A stretch of DNA of 9,828 nucleotides, taken from assembly GCA_902805985.1 (NCBI GenBank), contig CADCUW010000619.1:1-9828 (forward strand). The letters are read 5' to 3'. Every line of letters starts with the position of its first letter. Position 1 is the stretch's first letter. The DNA comes from an uncultured Rubrobacteraceae bacterium (GTDB lineage: Bacteria; Actinomycetota; Rubrobacteria; Rubrobacterales; Rubrobacteraceae). Positions 1 through 5,853 of this stretch are shown here, piece by piece. The position numbers and the translations under genes were made by a program. The notes beneath the pieces were generated by a model, which did not search any database, was not told where the DNA came from, and saw only the letters and a program-made list of their open reading frames with translations.

Positions 1-1176
1 CTTGGCCTCGCCCTCAACGTCGTTGTCGTAGAGGACGAGCGGGTGCAGGTTGCCGTCGCCGGCGTGGAAGACGTTCGCCACGCGCAAACCGTACTCCTCG
101 CTGAGGCTGGCGATCCTCTTCAAGACCGTGCCGAGCTCCGTGCGCGGAACGACGCCGTCCTGGACGTAGTAGTCGTTCGAGATGGAACCCATCGCCCCGA
201 AGGCGGCCTTGCGGCCCTTCCAGAAGAGGGCCCGCTCCTCGTCGTCCTCTGCTACCCGGATCTCCGACGCCTGGTTCTCCTCGCAGGTCTCTATGACCTT
301 GTCGAACTGGGATGCCACCTCGGCTTCGGGCCCGTCGAGCTCGACGATGAGGATGGCGCCCGCGTCAGGGAAGCCGGGGGCCACGGTCGTCTCGACGGCC
401 TCTATGGTCAGGGCGTCCATCATCTCTATGGCGGCCGGCACGATGCCGGCGCCGATGATCCCTGAGACGGCGCCGCCGGCCTCCTCGGTATCCGTGAAGG
501 CCGCGAGCACCGTCCTGACCGACTCCGGCTTGCGCACGAGCCGCAGGGTGATCTTGGTCGCTATGCCCAGAGTGCCCTCAGAGCCGACGAACGCGCCGAG
601 CAGCTCGTAGCCTGGAGCGTCGGGGGCTTTTCCGCCGCCGATGTGGACCACGGAGCCGTCCGCCAGCACGACCTCGGCGCCCATGACGTGGTTGGTCGTG
701 AAGCCGTACTTGAGGCAGTGGACGCCGCCCGAGTTCTCGGCGAGGTTGCCACCGATGGAGGAGACGATCTGGCTCGCCGGGTCGGGCGCGTAGTAGTAGC
801 CCTCGTCGGCGACCTCCTGGCTGACCCAGATGTTTATGACCCCGGGCTCGACGACGACCCGCTGGTTGGGGATGTCTACTTCCAGGATCCTCCGCATCCG
901 GGCCATCACGATCAGGACGCCTGCCTCGACGGGCAGCGCCCCGCCGGAGAGTCCGGTGCCAGAGCCACGAGCCACGAACGGGATGCCCTCGTCGTGGCAG
1001 AGCCTGACGACCCTCTGGACCTGCTCCGCGCTCTCCGGCAGCACCACGAGGTCGGGGATGACCCTGTAGTTCATCAGGCCGTCGCACTCGTAGGTGCGGA
1101 GTTGCTCGCGCTCGGAGATGACGCCGTCGGCGCCGAGGATCTCCTGCATCGCCCCAATGAGCCGGCTGCGTTCCAT
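1..1176 (-). CDS. glcD: Glycolate oxidase FAD-binding subunit GlcD (3' end beyond window)
   Basis: FAD-linked 2-hydroxyacid dehydrogenase that oxidises glycolate (possibly also D-lactate) to glyoxylate, normally working with GlcE and the iron-sulphur subunit GlcF at the membrane. The frame is open for 392 codons from ATG at 1174-1176 to the left edge, against about 480-500 residues for the family, so the C-terminus is missing. Visible motifs: the FAD-binding PP-loop type segment VARGSGTGLSGGALP (68-82), PDPASQ (131-136), IGGNLAENSGG (141-151), GSEGTLGI (198-205), WKGRKAAF (319-326) and the C-terminal-domain histidine motif NVFHAGDGNLHP (368-379). A GGAGG sits five bases before the ATG. It follows garR by 23 bp on the same strand, so it is probably the third gene of a hyi-garR-glcD operon. 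glcE and glcF may follow to the left. The family also contains D-lactate dehydrogenases; the glyoxylate neighbours favour glycolate as substrate. Confidence 0.93.
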   Translation of the reverse strand, partial: MERSRLIGAMQEILGADGVISEREQLRTYECDGLMNYRVIPDLVVLPESAEQVQRVVRLCHDEGIPFVARGSGTGLSGGALPVEAGVLIVMARMRRILEVDIPNQRVVVEPGVINIWVSQEVADEGYYYAPDPASQIVSSIGGNLAENSGGVHCLKYGFTTNHVMGAEVVLADGSVVHIGGGKAPDAPGYELLGAFVGSEGTLGIATKITLRLVRKPESVRTVLAAFTDTEEAGGAVSGIIGAGIVPAAIEMMDALTIEAVETTVAPGFPDAGAILIVELDGPEAEVASQFDKVIETCEENQASEIRVAEDDEERALFWKGRKAAFGAMGSISNDYYVQDGVVPRTELGTVLKRIASLSEEYGLRVANVFHAGDGNLHPLVLYDNDVEGEAK

Positions 1177-1199
1177 TCTTGCCTCCTCTGCGGGGGGCC

Positions 1200-2096
1200 T
1201 TAGCCCCCGTCCCCTATCTCGTGTCCCGACGAGTCCTCTATGAGGGTGAGGAGCGCCGAGTGGTCCCGATCGCCCCGCCCCTTCGCTTTCAAGGTTTCGA
1301 GCATCTGATCCACTACGGCCGTTACCGGAAGGGCCACCCCGTACTCCCTGCCCGCCGCCAACGCTATCCCCAGATCCTTGTGGTGCAATTCTATCCTAAA
1401 GCCCGGGTCGAAGGAATGGCCGAGCATCTTCTCCCTCTTGGCCTCCATGACCTTGTTCCCGGCCAACCCGCCCCCGAGCACGTCCAATATCTTCGCCGGC
1501 GAGACTCCGGCCTTGGACCCGAGCACGAGCGCCTCTGAGACCGCCTCGATGGTCAGCGCCACCACGATCTGGTTGGCGGCCTTCACGACCTGCCCGGCCC
1601 CGCTCTCCCCGACGTGCGTGATGGTCTTGCCCATGGCCTCGAAGAGGGACTTCGCCCGCTCGAAGTCCGCCTCTTCTCCCCCGACCATGATCGAGAGCGT
1701 CCCCTCGATGGCCCCGATGTCCCCGCCCGAGACCGGCGCGTCGAGCATCGAAGCCCCCCGCTCCCCCGCCTCCTCCGCGAGTTCCTTCGTCACCACGGGC
1801 GAGATGGTGCTCATGTCCACGATCAGGGCGCCCTCCCTTAATCCCTCCAGGACGCCACCCTCCCCGGCCAGCACCTCCTCGACCTGCGGCGAGTCAGGGA
1901 GCATCGTGATGATGATGTCGGACTGCTCCGCGACCTCGCGCGGGCTGCCGGCGACGGTCGCGTTGTCCCCCGCAAGCTCCTCGGCCTTCTCGCGGGTGCG
2001 GTTGTACAGGACCAGCTCGTGGCCCGCCCCGATGAGGTTCTCCGCCATCGGCCTGCCCATGATCCCGAGCCCTATGAAGCCCACCTTTTCGGCCAC
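1200..2096 (-). CDS. garR: Tartronate semialdehyde reductase (2-hydroxy-3-oxopropionate reductase)
   Basis: Reduces tartronate semialdehyde to D-glycerate with NAD(P)H, the last step of the glycerate pathway from glyoxylate. The protein has 298 residues, the usual size for the beta-hydroxyacid dehydrogenase family. Seen in order: Rossmann motif GLGIMG (9-14), NRT (32-34) after the second strand where cofactor choice is made, ITMLPDSPQVEEV (63-75), substrate-binding DAPVSGG (119-125), the catalytic lysine in GAGQVVKAANQ (Lys172, with Asn175), and the C-terminal helix motif FRIELHHKDL (233-242). Similarity to E. coli GarR/GlxR, recalled from memory, runs the whole length and includes the GGLAG and DHSAL segments. 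The start is GTG at 2094-2096, preceded by a strong GGAGGGAGG. Gaps of 25 bp to hyi and 23 bp to glcD point to one transcript. 3-hydroxyisobutyrate dehydrogenase is the main alternative but fits the neighbours less well. Confidence 0.95.
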   Translation of the reverse strand: MAEKVGFIGLGIMGRPMAENLIGAGHELVLYNRTREKAEELAGDNATVAGSPREVAEQSDIIITMLPDSPQVEEVLAGEGGVLEGLREGALIVDMSTISPVVTKELAEEAGERGASMLDAPVSGGDIGAIEGTLSIMVGGEEADFERAKSLFEAMGKTITHVGESGAGQVVKAANQIVVALTIEAVSEALVLGSKAGVSPAKILDVLGGGLAGNKVMEAKREKMLGHSFDPGFRIELHHKDLGIALAAGREYGVALPVTAVVDQMLETLKAKGRGDRDHSALLTLIEDSSGHEIGDGG

Positions 2097-2121
2097 GGTC
2101 CTCCCTCCGTCTCGTCGTCCT

Positions 2122-2937
2122 CTACAGCTTCAGGTCCGCCGCAGCACCCCCGGCGGCGCGCACCTCTTCGGGGATCCAACCGAAGCTCCCTTCTGTGGTC
2201 TCCGTCGTCGGGTTGTACTCCAGACCGATAAAGCCATCGTAGCCGAGCCTCTCCAGCTCCGCGAGGACGTAGGGGTAGTGGATCTCCCCGGTCCCGGGCT
2301 CGCCGCGACCTGGAGAATCGGCGACTTGGACGTGACCGATGCGGCCGATGTGCTCGCGCAGGTTCGCGACCAGGTTCCCCTCCATCCGCTGCATGTGGTA
2401 GAGGTCGTGCTGGATCTGAACGTTGGACCTCCGCACACTCTCGACGAACCCCACAGCCTGCGCTGTCGTCCACAACAGATACGGCCCGTTCTCGAACGTG
2501 TTGACCGCCTCGACCACCACCCCGATGCCGTGCTCGGCGGCACGATCCGCCGCGAAGGCGACGTTCTCCCGCGCCACCGACAACTGCTCCTCGCGCTCCA
2601 TGCCCCCGATCTCGTGCCCCACAAGCGCGTTCAGCCGGCGACAACCCACGGACCGGGCGAGCTCCACCGCCACCGGCACGTTCTCCCTGAACTGCCCCGT
2701 CCGGTCGGGATTCCCCACGAGCCCCCGGTCTCCGCCGGGCATATCCCCCGCATCGAAGTTGAATAGCGCCACCTCGACGCCCGCGTCCTTTACGGCCCGC
2801 TCCACGTCGCCGGGGTCGGCCTCGTGGCCGGGCCACCAGAACTCGACCGCAGAGAAGCCCGCCTCCCTGGCCCTCCCGAAACGCTCCAGAAGCGGGACCT
2901 CCTTGAACAGGATGGACAGATTCGCGCTGAACCTCAC
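2122..2937 (-). CDS. hyi: Hydroxypyruvate isomerase
   Basis: Interconverts hydroxypyruvate and tartronate semialdehyde, linking the Gcl product to the wider hydroxypyruvate pool. It is a sugar-phosphate-isomerase-type TIM barrel of 271 residues from the chosen start, near the 258 of E. coli Hyi. The N-terminal RFSANLS matches the start of E. coli Hyi. The four metal/active-site acid or amide positions are visible at near-identical numbering: Glu143 (VVVEAVNTF), Asp178 (IQHDLYHMQRMEG), Gln204 (HVQVADSPGRGEPGTGE) and Glu240 (IGLEYNP). The frame is open further upstream, with in-frame GTGs at 2941-2943 and 2971-2973. GTG at 2935-2937 is preferred because AGGAG (2943-2947) lies five bases before it and because the protein then begins at the conserved RFSANLS. 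It is the first gene of the probable hyi-garR-glcD operon, with an operator-like palindrome about 75 bp upstream. Confidence 0.94.
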   Translation of the reverse strand: MRFSANLSILFKEVPLLERFGRAREAGFSAVEFWWPGHEADPGDVERAVKDAGVEVALFNFDAGDMPGGDRGLVGNPDRTGQFRENVPVAVELARSVGCRRLNALVGHEIGGMEREEQLSVARENVAFAADRAAEHGIGVVVEAVNTFENGPYLLWTTAQAVGFVESVRRSNVQIQHDLYHMQRMEGNLVANLREHIGRIGHVQVADSPGRGEPGTGEIHYPYVLAELERLGYDGFIGLEYNPTTETTEGSFGWIPEEVRAAGGAAADLKL

Positions 2938-2942
2938 CCTCA

Positions 2943-2949
2943 CTCCTCT
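2943..2949 (-). promoter_or_regulatory. Ribosome binding site deciding the hyi start
   Basis: On the minus strand AGAGGAG precedes GTG 2935-2937 by five bases. The upstream in-frame GTG at 2941-2943 overlaps the end of this site, so it could not be served by it. Confidence 0.6.
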
Positions 2950-2982
2950 CCCAACCCTCGCCGCCCCTTCCACGCCACCTTT

Positions 2983-2988
2983 AGCATA
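2983..2988 (-). promoter_or_regulatory. Candidate -10 box for the hyi-garR-glcD operon
   Basis: TATGCT on the minus strand lies in the only AT-richer part of the gap between iclR and hyi. I see no good -35 hexamer at 16-18 bp. The operator palindrome 3013-3029 begins 24 bp upstream of this box, which would suit a regulator that helps a weak promoter. This is weak evidence. Confidence 0.3.
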
Positions 2989-3012
2989 GCCATAAGGGCC
3001 GGTAAAGGAAGT

Positions 3013-3029
3013 TTTCCGTATCGTGGAAA
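3013..3029. promoter_or_regulatory. Probable IclR-family operator upstream of hyi
   Basis: Interrupted palindrome with arms TTTCC (3013-3017) and GGAAA (3025-3029) around a 7-bp centre. It shares GTAT[C/T]GTGGAAA with the palindrome between iclR and gcl. TTTCC-n-GGAAA half-sites are typical of IclR-family operators. It lies in the 99-bp gap between the iclR stop and the hyi start, so it is placed to control hyi-garR-glcD. Confidence 0.65.
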
Positions 3030-3036
3030 TAGCGTG

Positions 3037-3813
3037 TCACGCGGGATCGAGGGCTTCCGAGAGGGCGGCCGAGATCCTTTTGAGGTGGAGCAACACGGCG
3101 TTCATGCGTCTGTGGTCGAGGCGGCTGGCGGGTCCTGAGACGCTCATGGCGGCGAAGATGTTCCCGTCCGGGCCGAAGACGGGGGCGGCGAGACAGCGGA
3201 CGCCCTCCTCCTGCTCCTCGTAGTCGGCGGCGAAGCCTTGCTTGCGGATACGCTGGAGTTCGGCGCGGAGTTGGGAGAGGTCGGTGATGGTGCTCACCGT
3301 CTGGCGGGAGAGGCCGGCCCTGCCGAGGATGAACTCGATCAGGCGCGGCGGCTGGTAGGCGAGGAGCACCTTGCCGGTCCCCGTCGCGTGCAGGGGTACC
3401 CGGTTGCCGGGGTCGGTGAACATCCGCAGGGTCCGTTTGGCGGGGAAAGCCTGCTCTATGTACAGCGTCGAGCCGTCCTCGAGGACGGCCAGGTTCGCCG
3501 TCTCCTGGCTCGCCTCGACGAGCTCTTCGAGGAAAGGCAGCGCCAGCGGTCCGATGCGCTCCCTGGCCGTGATCGCCATCGTCAGGGCCCGCAACCCCAG
3601 GCCGTACCGCCGCGTCCTCTGGTTCCTGCGCACGTAACCCCGCGAGACGAGCGTCCCCAACAGACGGTGCGCCGTCCCGGCCGAAAGCCCGGTCGCGGCC
3701 CCGATCTCACTAACCCCGAACTCCTGCTCCGAACTGCCCAGAAACTCAAGGATGTCCAGCGTCCGCCCCACAGATTGGACCCCCCGCTCCCGGCCCTCCA
3801 CCTTCTCCTTCAC
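3037..3813 (-). CDS. IclR-family transcriptional regulator of the glyoxylate module
   Basis: A 258-residue IclR-type regulator of normal family length. The N-terminal winged helix-turn-helix covers about residues 12-75, with the recognition region around SEIGAATGLSAGTAHRLLGTL (35-55, Ala-Gly-Thr-Ala-His-Arg in the reading helix). The C-terminal effector-binding domain shows LHATGTGKVLLA (141-152), GFAADYEEQEEGVRCLAAPV (193-212 region) and AMSVSGP (222-228). The start is GTG at 3811-3813 with a purine-rich GAGGGGG upstream. It lies between and beside glyoxylate genes, divergent from gcl. By analogy with E. coli AllR, which senses glyoxylate, the effector may be glyoxylate or a near relative; that is inference. 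Two related palindromes flank the gene, one on its own predicted -10 box, so autoregulation is likely. I cannot tell from sequence whether it represses or activates the catabolic genes. Confidence 0.93.
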   Translation of the reverse strand: MKEKVEGRERGVQSVGRTLDILEFLGSSEQEFGVSEIGAATGLSAGTAHRLLGTLVSRGYVRRNQRTRRYGLGLRALTMAITARERIGPLALPFLEELVEASQETANLAVLEDGSTLYIEQAFPAKRTLRMFTDPGNRVPLHATGTGKVLLAYQPPRLIEFILGRAGLSRQTVSTITDLSQLRAELQRIRKQGFAADYEEQEEGVRCLAAPVFGPDGNIFAAMSVSGPASRLDHRRMNAVLLHLKRISAALSEALDPA

Positions 3814-3841
3814 CCCTCGCCCCCTCGTCAGCCCCGATGCC

Positions 3842-3865
3842 TTGTTTTCGTATTGTGGAAAACAA
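3842..3865. promoter_or_regulatory. Probable IclR-family operator between iclR and gcl
   Basis: Perfect inverted repeat with 8-bp arms TTGTTTTC (3842-3849) and GAAAACAA (3858-3865) around an 8-bp centre GTATTGTG. The core GTATTGTGGAAA matches the hyi-side palindrome except for one base. It overlaps the predicted -10 box of iclR and ends two bases before the predicted -35 of gcl, so one bound regulator could affect both promoters. Confidence 0.75.
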
Positions 3866-3880
3866 CGTTGCCCTTTTCAA
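3852..3880 (-). promoter_or_regulatory. Predicted iclR promoter
   Basis: Minus-strand TTGAAA (3875-3880), a 17-bp spacer and CACAAT (3852-3857) form a plausible sigma-70-type promoter whose -10 box sits inside the operator palindrome. Occupancy there would block iclR transcription, which fits autorepression. The expected leader to the GTG at 3813 is about 30 nt. Confidence 0.5.
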
Positions 3881-3897
3881 GTGCCGGGCGGCACAAT
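3868..3897 (+). promoter_or_regulatory. Predicted gcl promoter
   Basis: TTGCCC (3868-3873), an 18-bp spacer and CACAAT (3892-3897), each hexamer matching consensus at four of six bases. The -35 lies just beyond the operator arm. The spacer contains a short inverted repeat, GTGCC-GGGC-GGCAC (3881-3894). The leader to the gcl ATG would be about 50 nt. Confidence 0.42.
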
Positions 3898-3952
3898 TCG
3901 GGAAAGCCGCCGGCCGAGGGGAGGTCGGCGCCGAGAGAGGAGGGTCCGGCCG

Positions 3953-5722
3953 ATGCCTACGATGGACGTCATGGACGCGGTGGTGAAGGTGATGGAGGAC
4001 GAGGGTGTCGAGGTCGCCTTCGGGGTACCGGGGGCGGCCATACTGCCCCTGTACAAGGCCATGAGCGGGTCGGATCAGATCCGGCACTACTCGGTGCGCC
4101 ACGAGGAGGGTGGGACGCACGCGGCCGACGGGTACACGCGGGTGACGGGGAAGGTCGGGATCAACATCGGGACTAGCGGGCCCGCCGGGACCAACATGAT
4201 CACGGGCCTCTACACCTGCATGGCCGACTCGATACCCCAGATCTGCATAACGGGCCAGGCCCCCACGGATGTCCTGCACAAGGAGGCCTTCCAGGCGGTT
4301 GACATCGTGGAGATCGCAAAGCCCGTCACCAAGTGGGCCGTGCAGGTCAGGGAGCCGGGCCAGCTCGTGTGGACGTTCAGGGAGGCCTTCAGGATCGCGC
4401 GGGAGGGCAGGCCCGGTCCCGTGCTCATAGACCTGCCGCTCGACGTGCAGACCAGCGGCCTTGAGGTGGACTTCGACCCCGAGCGCGGCGGGCCGCTCGA
4501 CGTCGAGCGGCCGGTACCGCGGCCGAACGCCGTCAGGCGGGCGGTGGAGATGATCCTGGAAGCCGAGAGGCCCGTCCTCATGCCGGGAGGGGGCGCGATC
4601 CTCGCCGAAGCTTCCGAAGAGCTGATAGCGCTCGCCGAGTACCTGCAAATCCCCGTGAGCCCGACGTACATGGGCAAGGGCATCATCCCCGAGGACCACC
4701 CGCTGCACATGGGAACCGTAGGGTTGCAGACGCAGCAACGGTACGCCAACGCGCTGTTTCTCGAAAGCGACCTCGTCGTCGGCGTCGGCAACCGCTGGGC
4801 CGAGCGGCACACCGGAGAGCTCGACGTCTACAGGGGCGAGAGGAGGTTCGTACACGTGGACGTCGACGCCCGCCAGATCGGGCGCGTCTTCTCCCCCGAC
4901 CTCGCCCTCGTCTCCGACGCGAAACTCGCTTTGGGGGCGATGATCGAGACCGCCCGAACCATGACGGGCGAGCGGGAGTCGGGACCTTGGGTGGAGCGGG
5001 TGGATGAGTTGCGCTCGACGCTGCTGCGCAAGACCGACTTCGACGACTCGCCGGTCAAGCCGCAGCGCGCCTTCCAGGAGATGAACGACTTTTTCGACGA
5101 GGGCGCCACCTTCGTCACGGCCATCGGGCTGTACCAGATCTTCTCGGGCCAGTTCCAGAAGACCTACAAGCCGCGCCACTACCTCTGCTGCGGCCAGGCC
5201 GGACCTCTGGGCTGGGAGGTTCCGGCCTGCATCGGGGCGAAGCTCGGCCGGCCTGAGGGCCTCGTCGTGGGCGTCGTCGGCGACTACTCCTTCCAGTTCC
5301 TCATGGAAGAGCTCGCCGTCGCCGTGCAGTACGGGGTCCCCTACGTGCTCGTCATGCTCAACAACGCGTACATGGGTCTGATCCGTCAGGGTGAGATCAA
5401 ATACGGGATGAACTTCGCCGTGGACATCGGCTACGAGGGCCCGGCGAACGACTACGGCATAGACAACGTCATGGTCATGGAGGCGATGGGTGCTGTGGGC
5501 CGCAGGGTCGAGAAGCCTGAGGAGATAAAGGACGCCCTGGCGTGGGCCGTGCGCACCAGCGAGGAGAGGCGGGTGCCGGCCCTCGTGGAGATCATGTGCG
5601 AGCGCGAGACGAACGCGGCGATGGGTCTCTCGATAGACAAGATCAACGAGTTCGAGCCGGTCCTGGACGGCGGTCTGGAGGCGGCGGGCCGGGTGGTCGG
5701 GGGCATCCCGGAGCGCGACTGA
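3953..5722 (+). CDS. gcl: Glyoxylate carboligase (tartronate-semialdehyde synthase)
   Basis: Thiamine-diphosphate and FAD enzyme that condenses two glyoxylates to tartronate semialdehyde plus CO2. It has 589 residues; E. coli Gcl has 593. Seen in order: N-terminal pyrimidine-binding domain with AFGVPGAAI (22-30), LGTSGPAGT-like NIGTSGPAGT (71-80) and ITGQAP (99-104); a middle FAD/nucleotide domain with TYMGKGIIPEDHP (238-250) and VGLQTQQRYAN (256-266); and a C-terminal domain with LLRKTDFDDSPVKPQR (357-372), CGQAGPLGW (413-421) and the ThDP/Mg motif GDYSFQF (443-449) ending at Asn470-Asn471. The AGGAGGG-type site GAGGAGGG (3937-3944) lies eight bases before the ATG; the frame is open upstream but has no comparable site. 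Odd feature: residue 51, in VRHEEGG, is Glu where E. coli Gcl has Val. Full-length similarity and the hyi/garR/glcD neighbours still support Gcl over acetolactate synthase. Confidence 0.95.
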   Translation: MPTMDVMDAVVKVMEDEGVEVAFGVPGAAILPLYKAMSGSDQIRHYSVRHEEGGTHAADGYTRVTGKVGINIGTSGPAGTNMITGLYTCMADSIPQICITGQAPTDVLHKEAFQAVDIVEIAKPVTKWAVQVREPGQLVWTFREAFRIAREGRPGPVLIDLPLDVQTSGLEVDFDPERGGPLDVERPVPRPNAVRRAVEMILEAERPVLMPGGGAILAEASEELIALAEYLQIPVSPTYMGKGIIPEDHPLHMGTVGLQTQQRYANALFLESDLVVGVGNRWAERHTGELDVYRGERRFVHVDVDARQIGRVFSPDLALVSDAKLALGAMIETARTMTGERESGPWVERVDELRSTLLRKTDFDDSPVKPQRAFQEMNDFFDEGATFVTAIGLYQIFSGQFQKTYKPRHYLCCGQAGPLGWEVPACIGAKLGRPEGLVVGVVGDYSFQFLMEELAVAVQYGVPYVLVMLNNAYMGLIRQGEIKYGMNFAVDIGYEGPANDYGIDNVMVMEAMGAVGRRVEKPEEIKDALAWAVRTSEERRVPALVEIMCERETNAAMGLSIDKINEFEPVLDGGLEAAGRVVGGIPERD

Positions 5723-5765
5723 GTAAGGGGTTTCAAGTGTCAGGATAGAGAAGCCGGCTCCGATG

Positions 5766-5782
5766 CCCGGTGGTGTACCGGG
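5766..5782 (+). terminator. GC-rich hairpin after gcl, possible terminator
   Basis: Perfect 6-bp stem CCCGGT (5766-5771) and ACCGGG (5777-5782) with a 5-base loop, 44 bases past the gcl stop. No T-run follows, so it is not a classical intrinsic terminator. Confidence 0.35.
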
Positions 5783-5814
5783 GCGGGACCTCCGGGTGTT
5801 CGGGGAGGGGCCCG

Positions 5815-5820
5815 TACTCT
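5815..5820 (+). promoter_or_regulatory. Candidate -10 box for the MFS gene, leaderless geometry
   Basis: TACTCT fits the TAnnnT pattern and is followed six bases later by TTG at 5827-5829, which is in frame with the transporter. The same spacing is seen at the hydrolase gene (TAGACT, then six bases, then ATG). No convincing -35 hexamer was seen. Confidence 0.35.
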
Positions 5821-5853
5821 AGTCCCTTGCGCCGCCGGCCCCCCGCCGGGAAG

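Noticed and set aside
1378..2766. Long plus-strand open frame (462 codons) opposite garR and hyi
   Set aside because: It lies antisense to two clearly recognised enzymes, its translation is Ser/Pro/Ala-rich with no recognisable motif, and such shadow frames are expected at this GC content.
3913..3929. Small hairpin GCCGA-n7-TCGGC in the gcl leader, considered as a riboswitch or attenuator
   Set aside because: A 5-bp stem is common at this GC content, it does not cover the ribosome binding site, and no conserved riboswitch core was seen.
3746..5179. 477-codon minus-strand open frame opposite gcl
   Set aside because: It is antisense to conserved Gcl coding sequence and His/Arg/Pro-rich, with no recognisable domain; a GC-driven shadow.
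3953..5722. gcl considered as acetolactate synthase because of Glu51
   Set aside because: The length, the LLRKTDFDDSPVKPQR and CGQAGPLGW segments and the hyi/garR/glcD context all fit Gcl; no small regulatory subunit gene (ilvN) follows.
3875..5739. Direct repeat TTTCAAGTG before and after gcl (3875-3883 and 5731-5739)
   Set aside because: Nine-base repeats are expected many times by chance in about 10 kb; there are no other signs of an insertion or attachment site, and the first copy is explained as part of the iclR -35 region.
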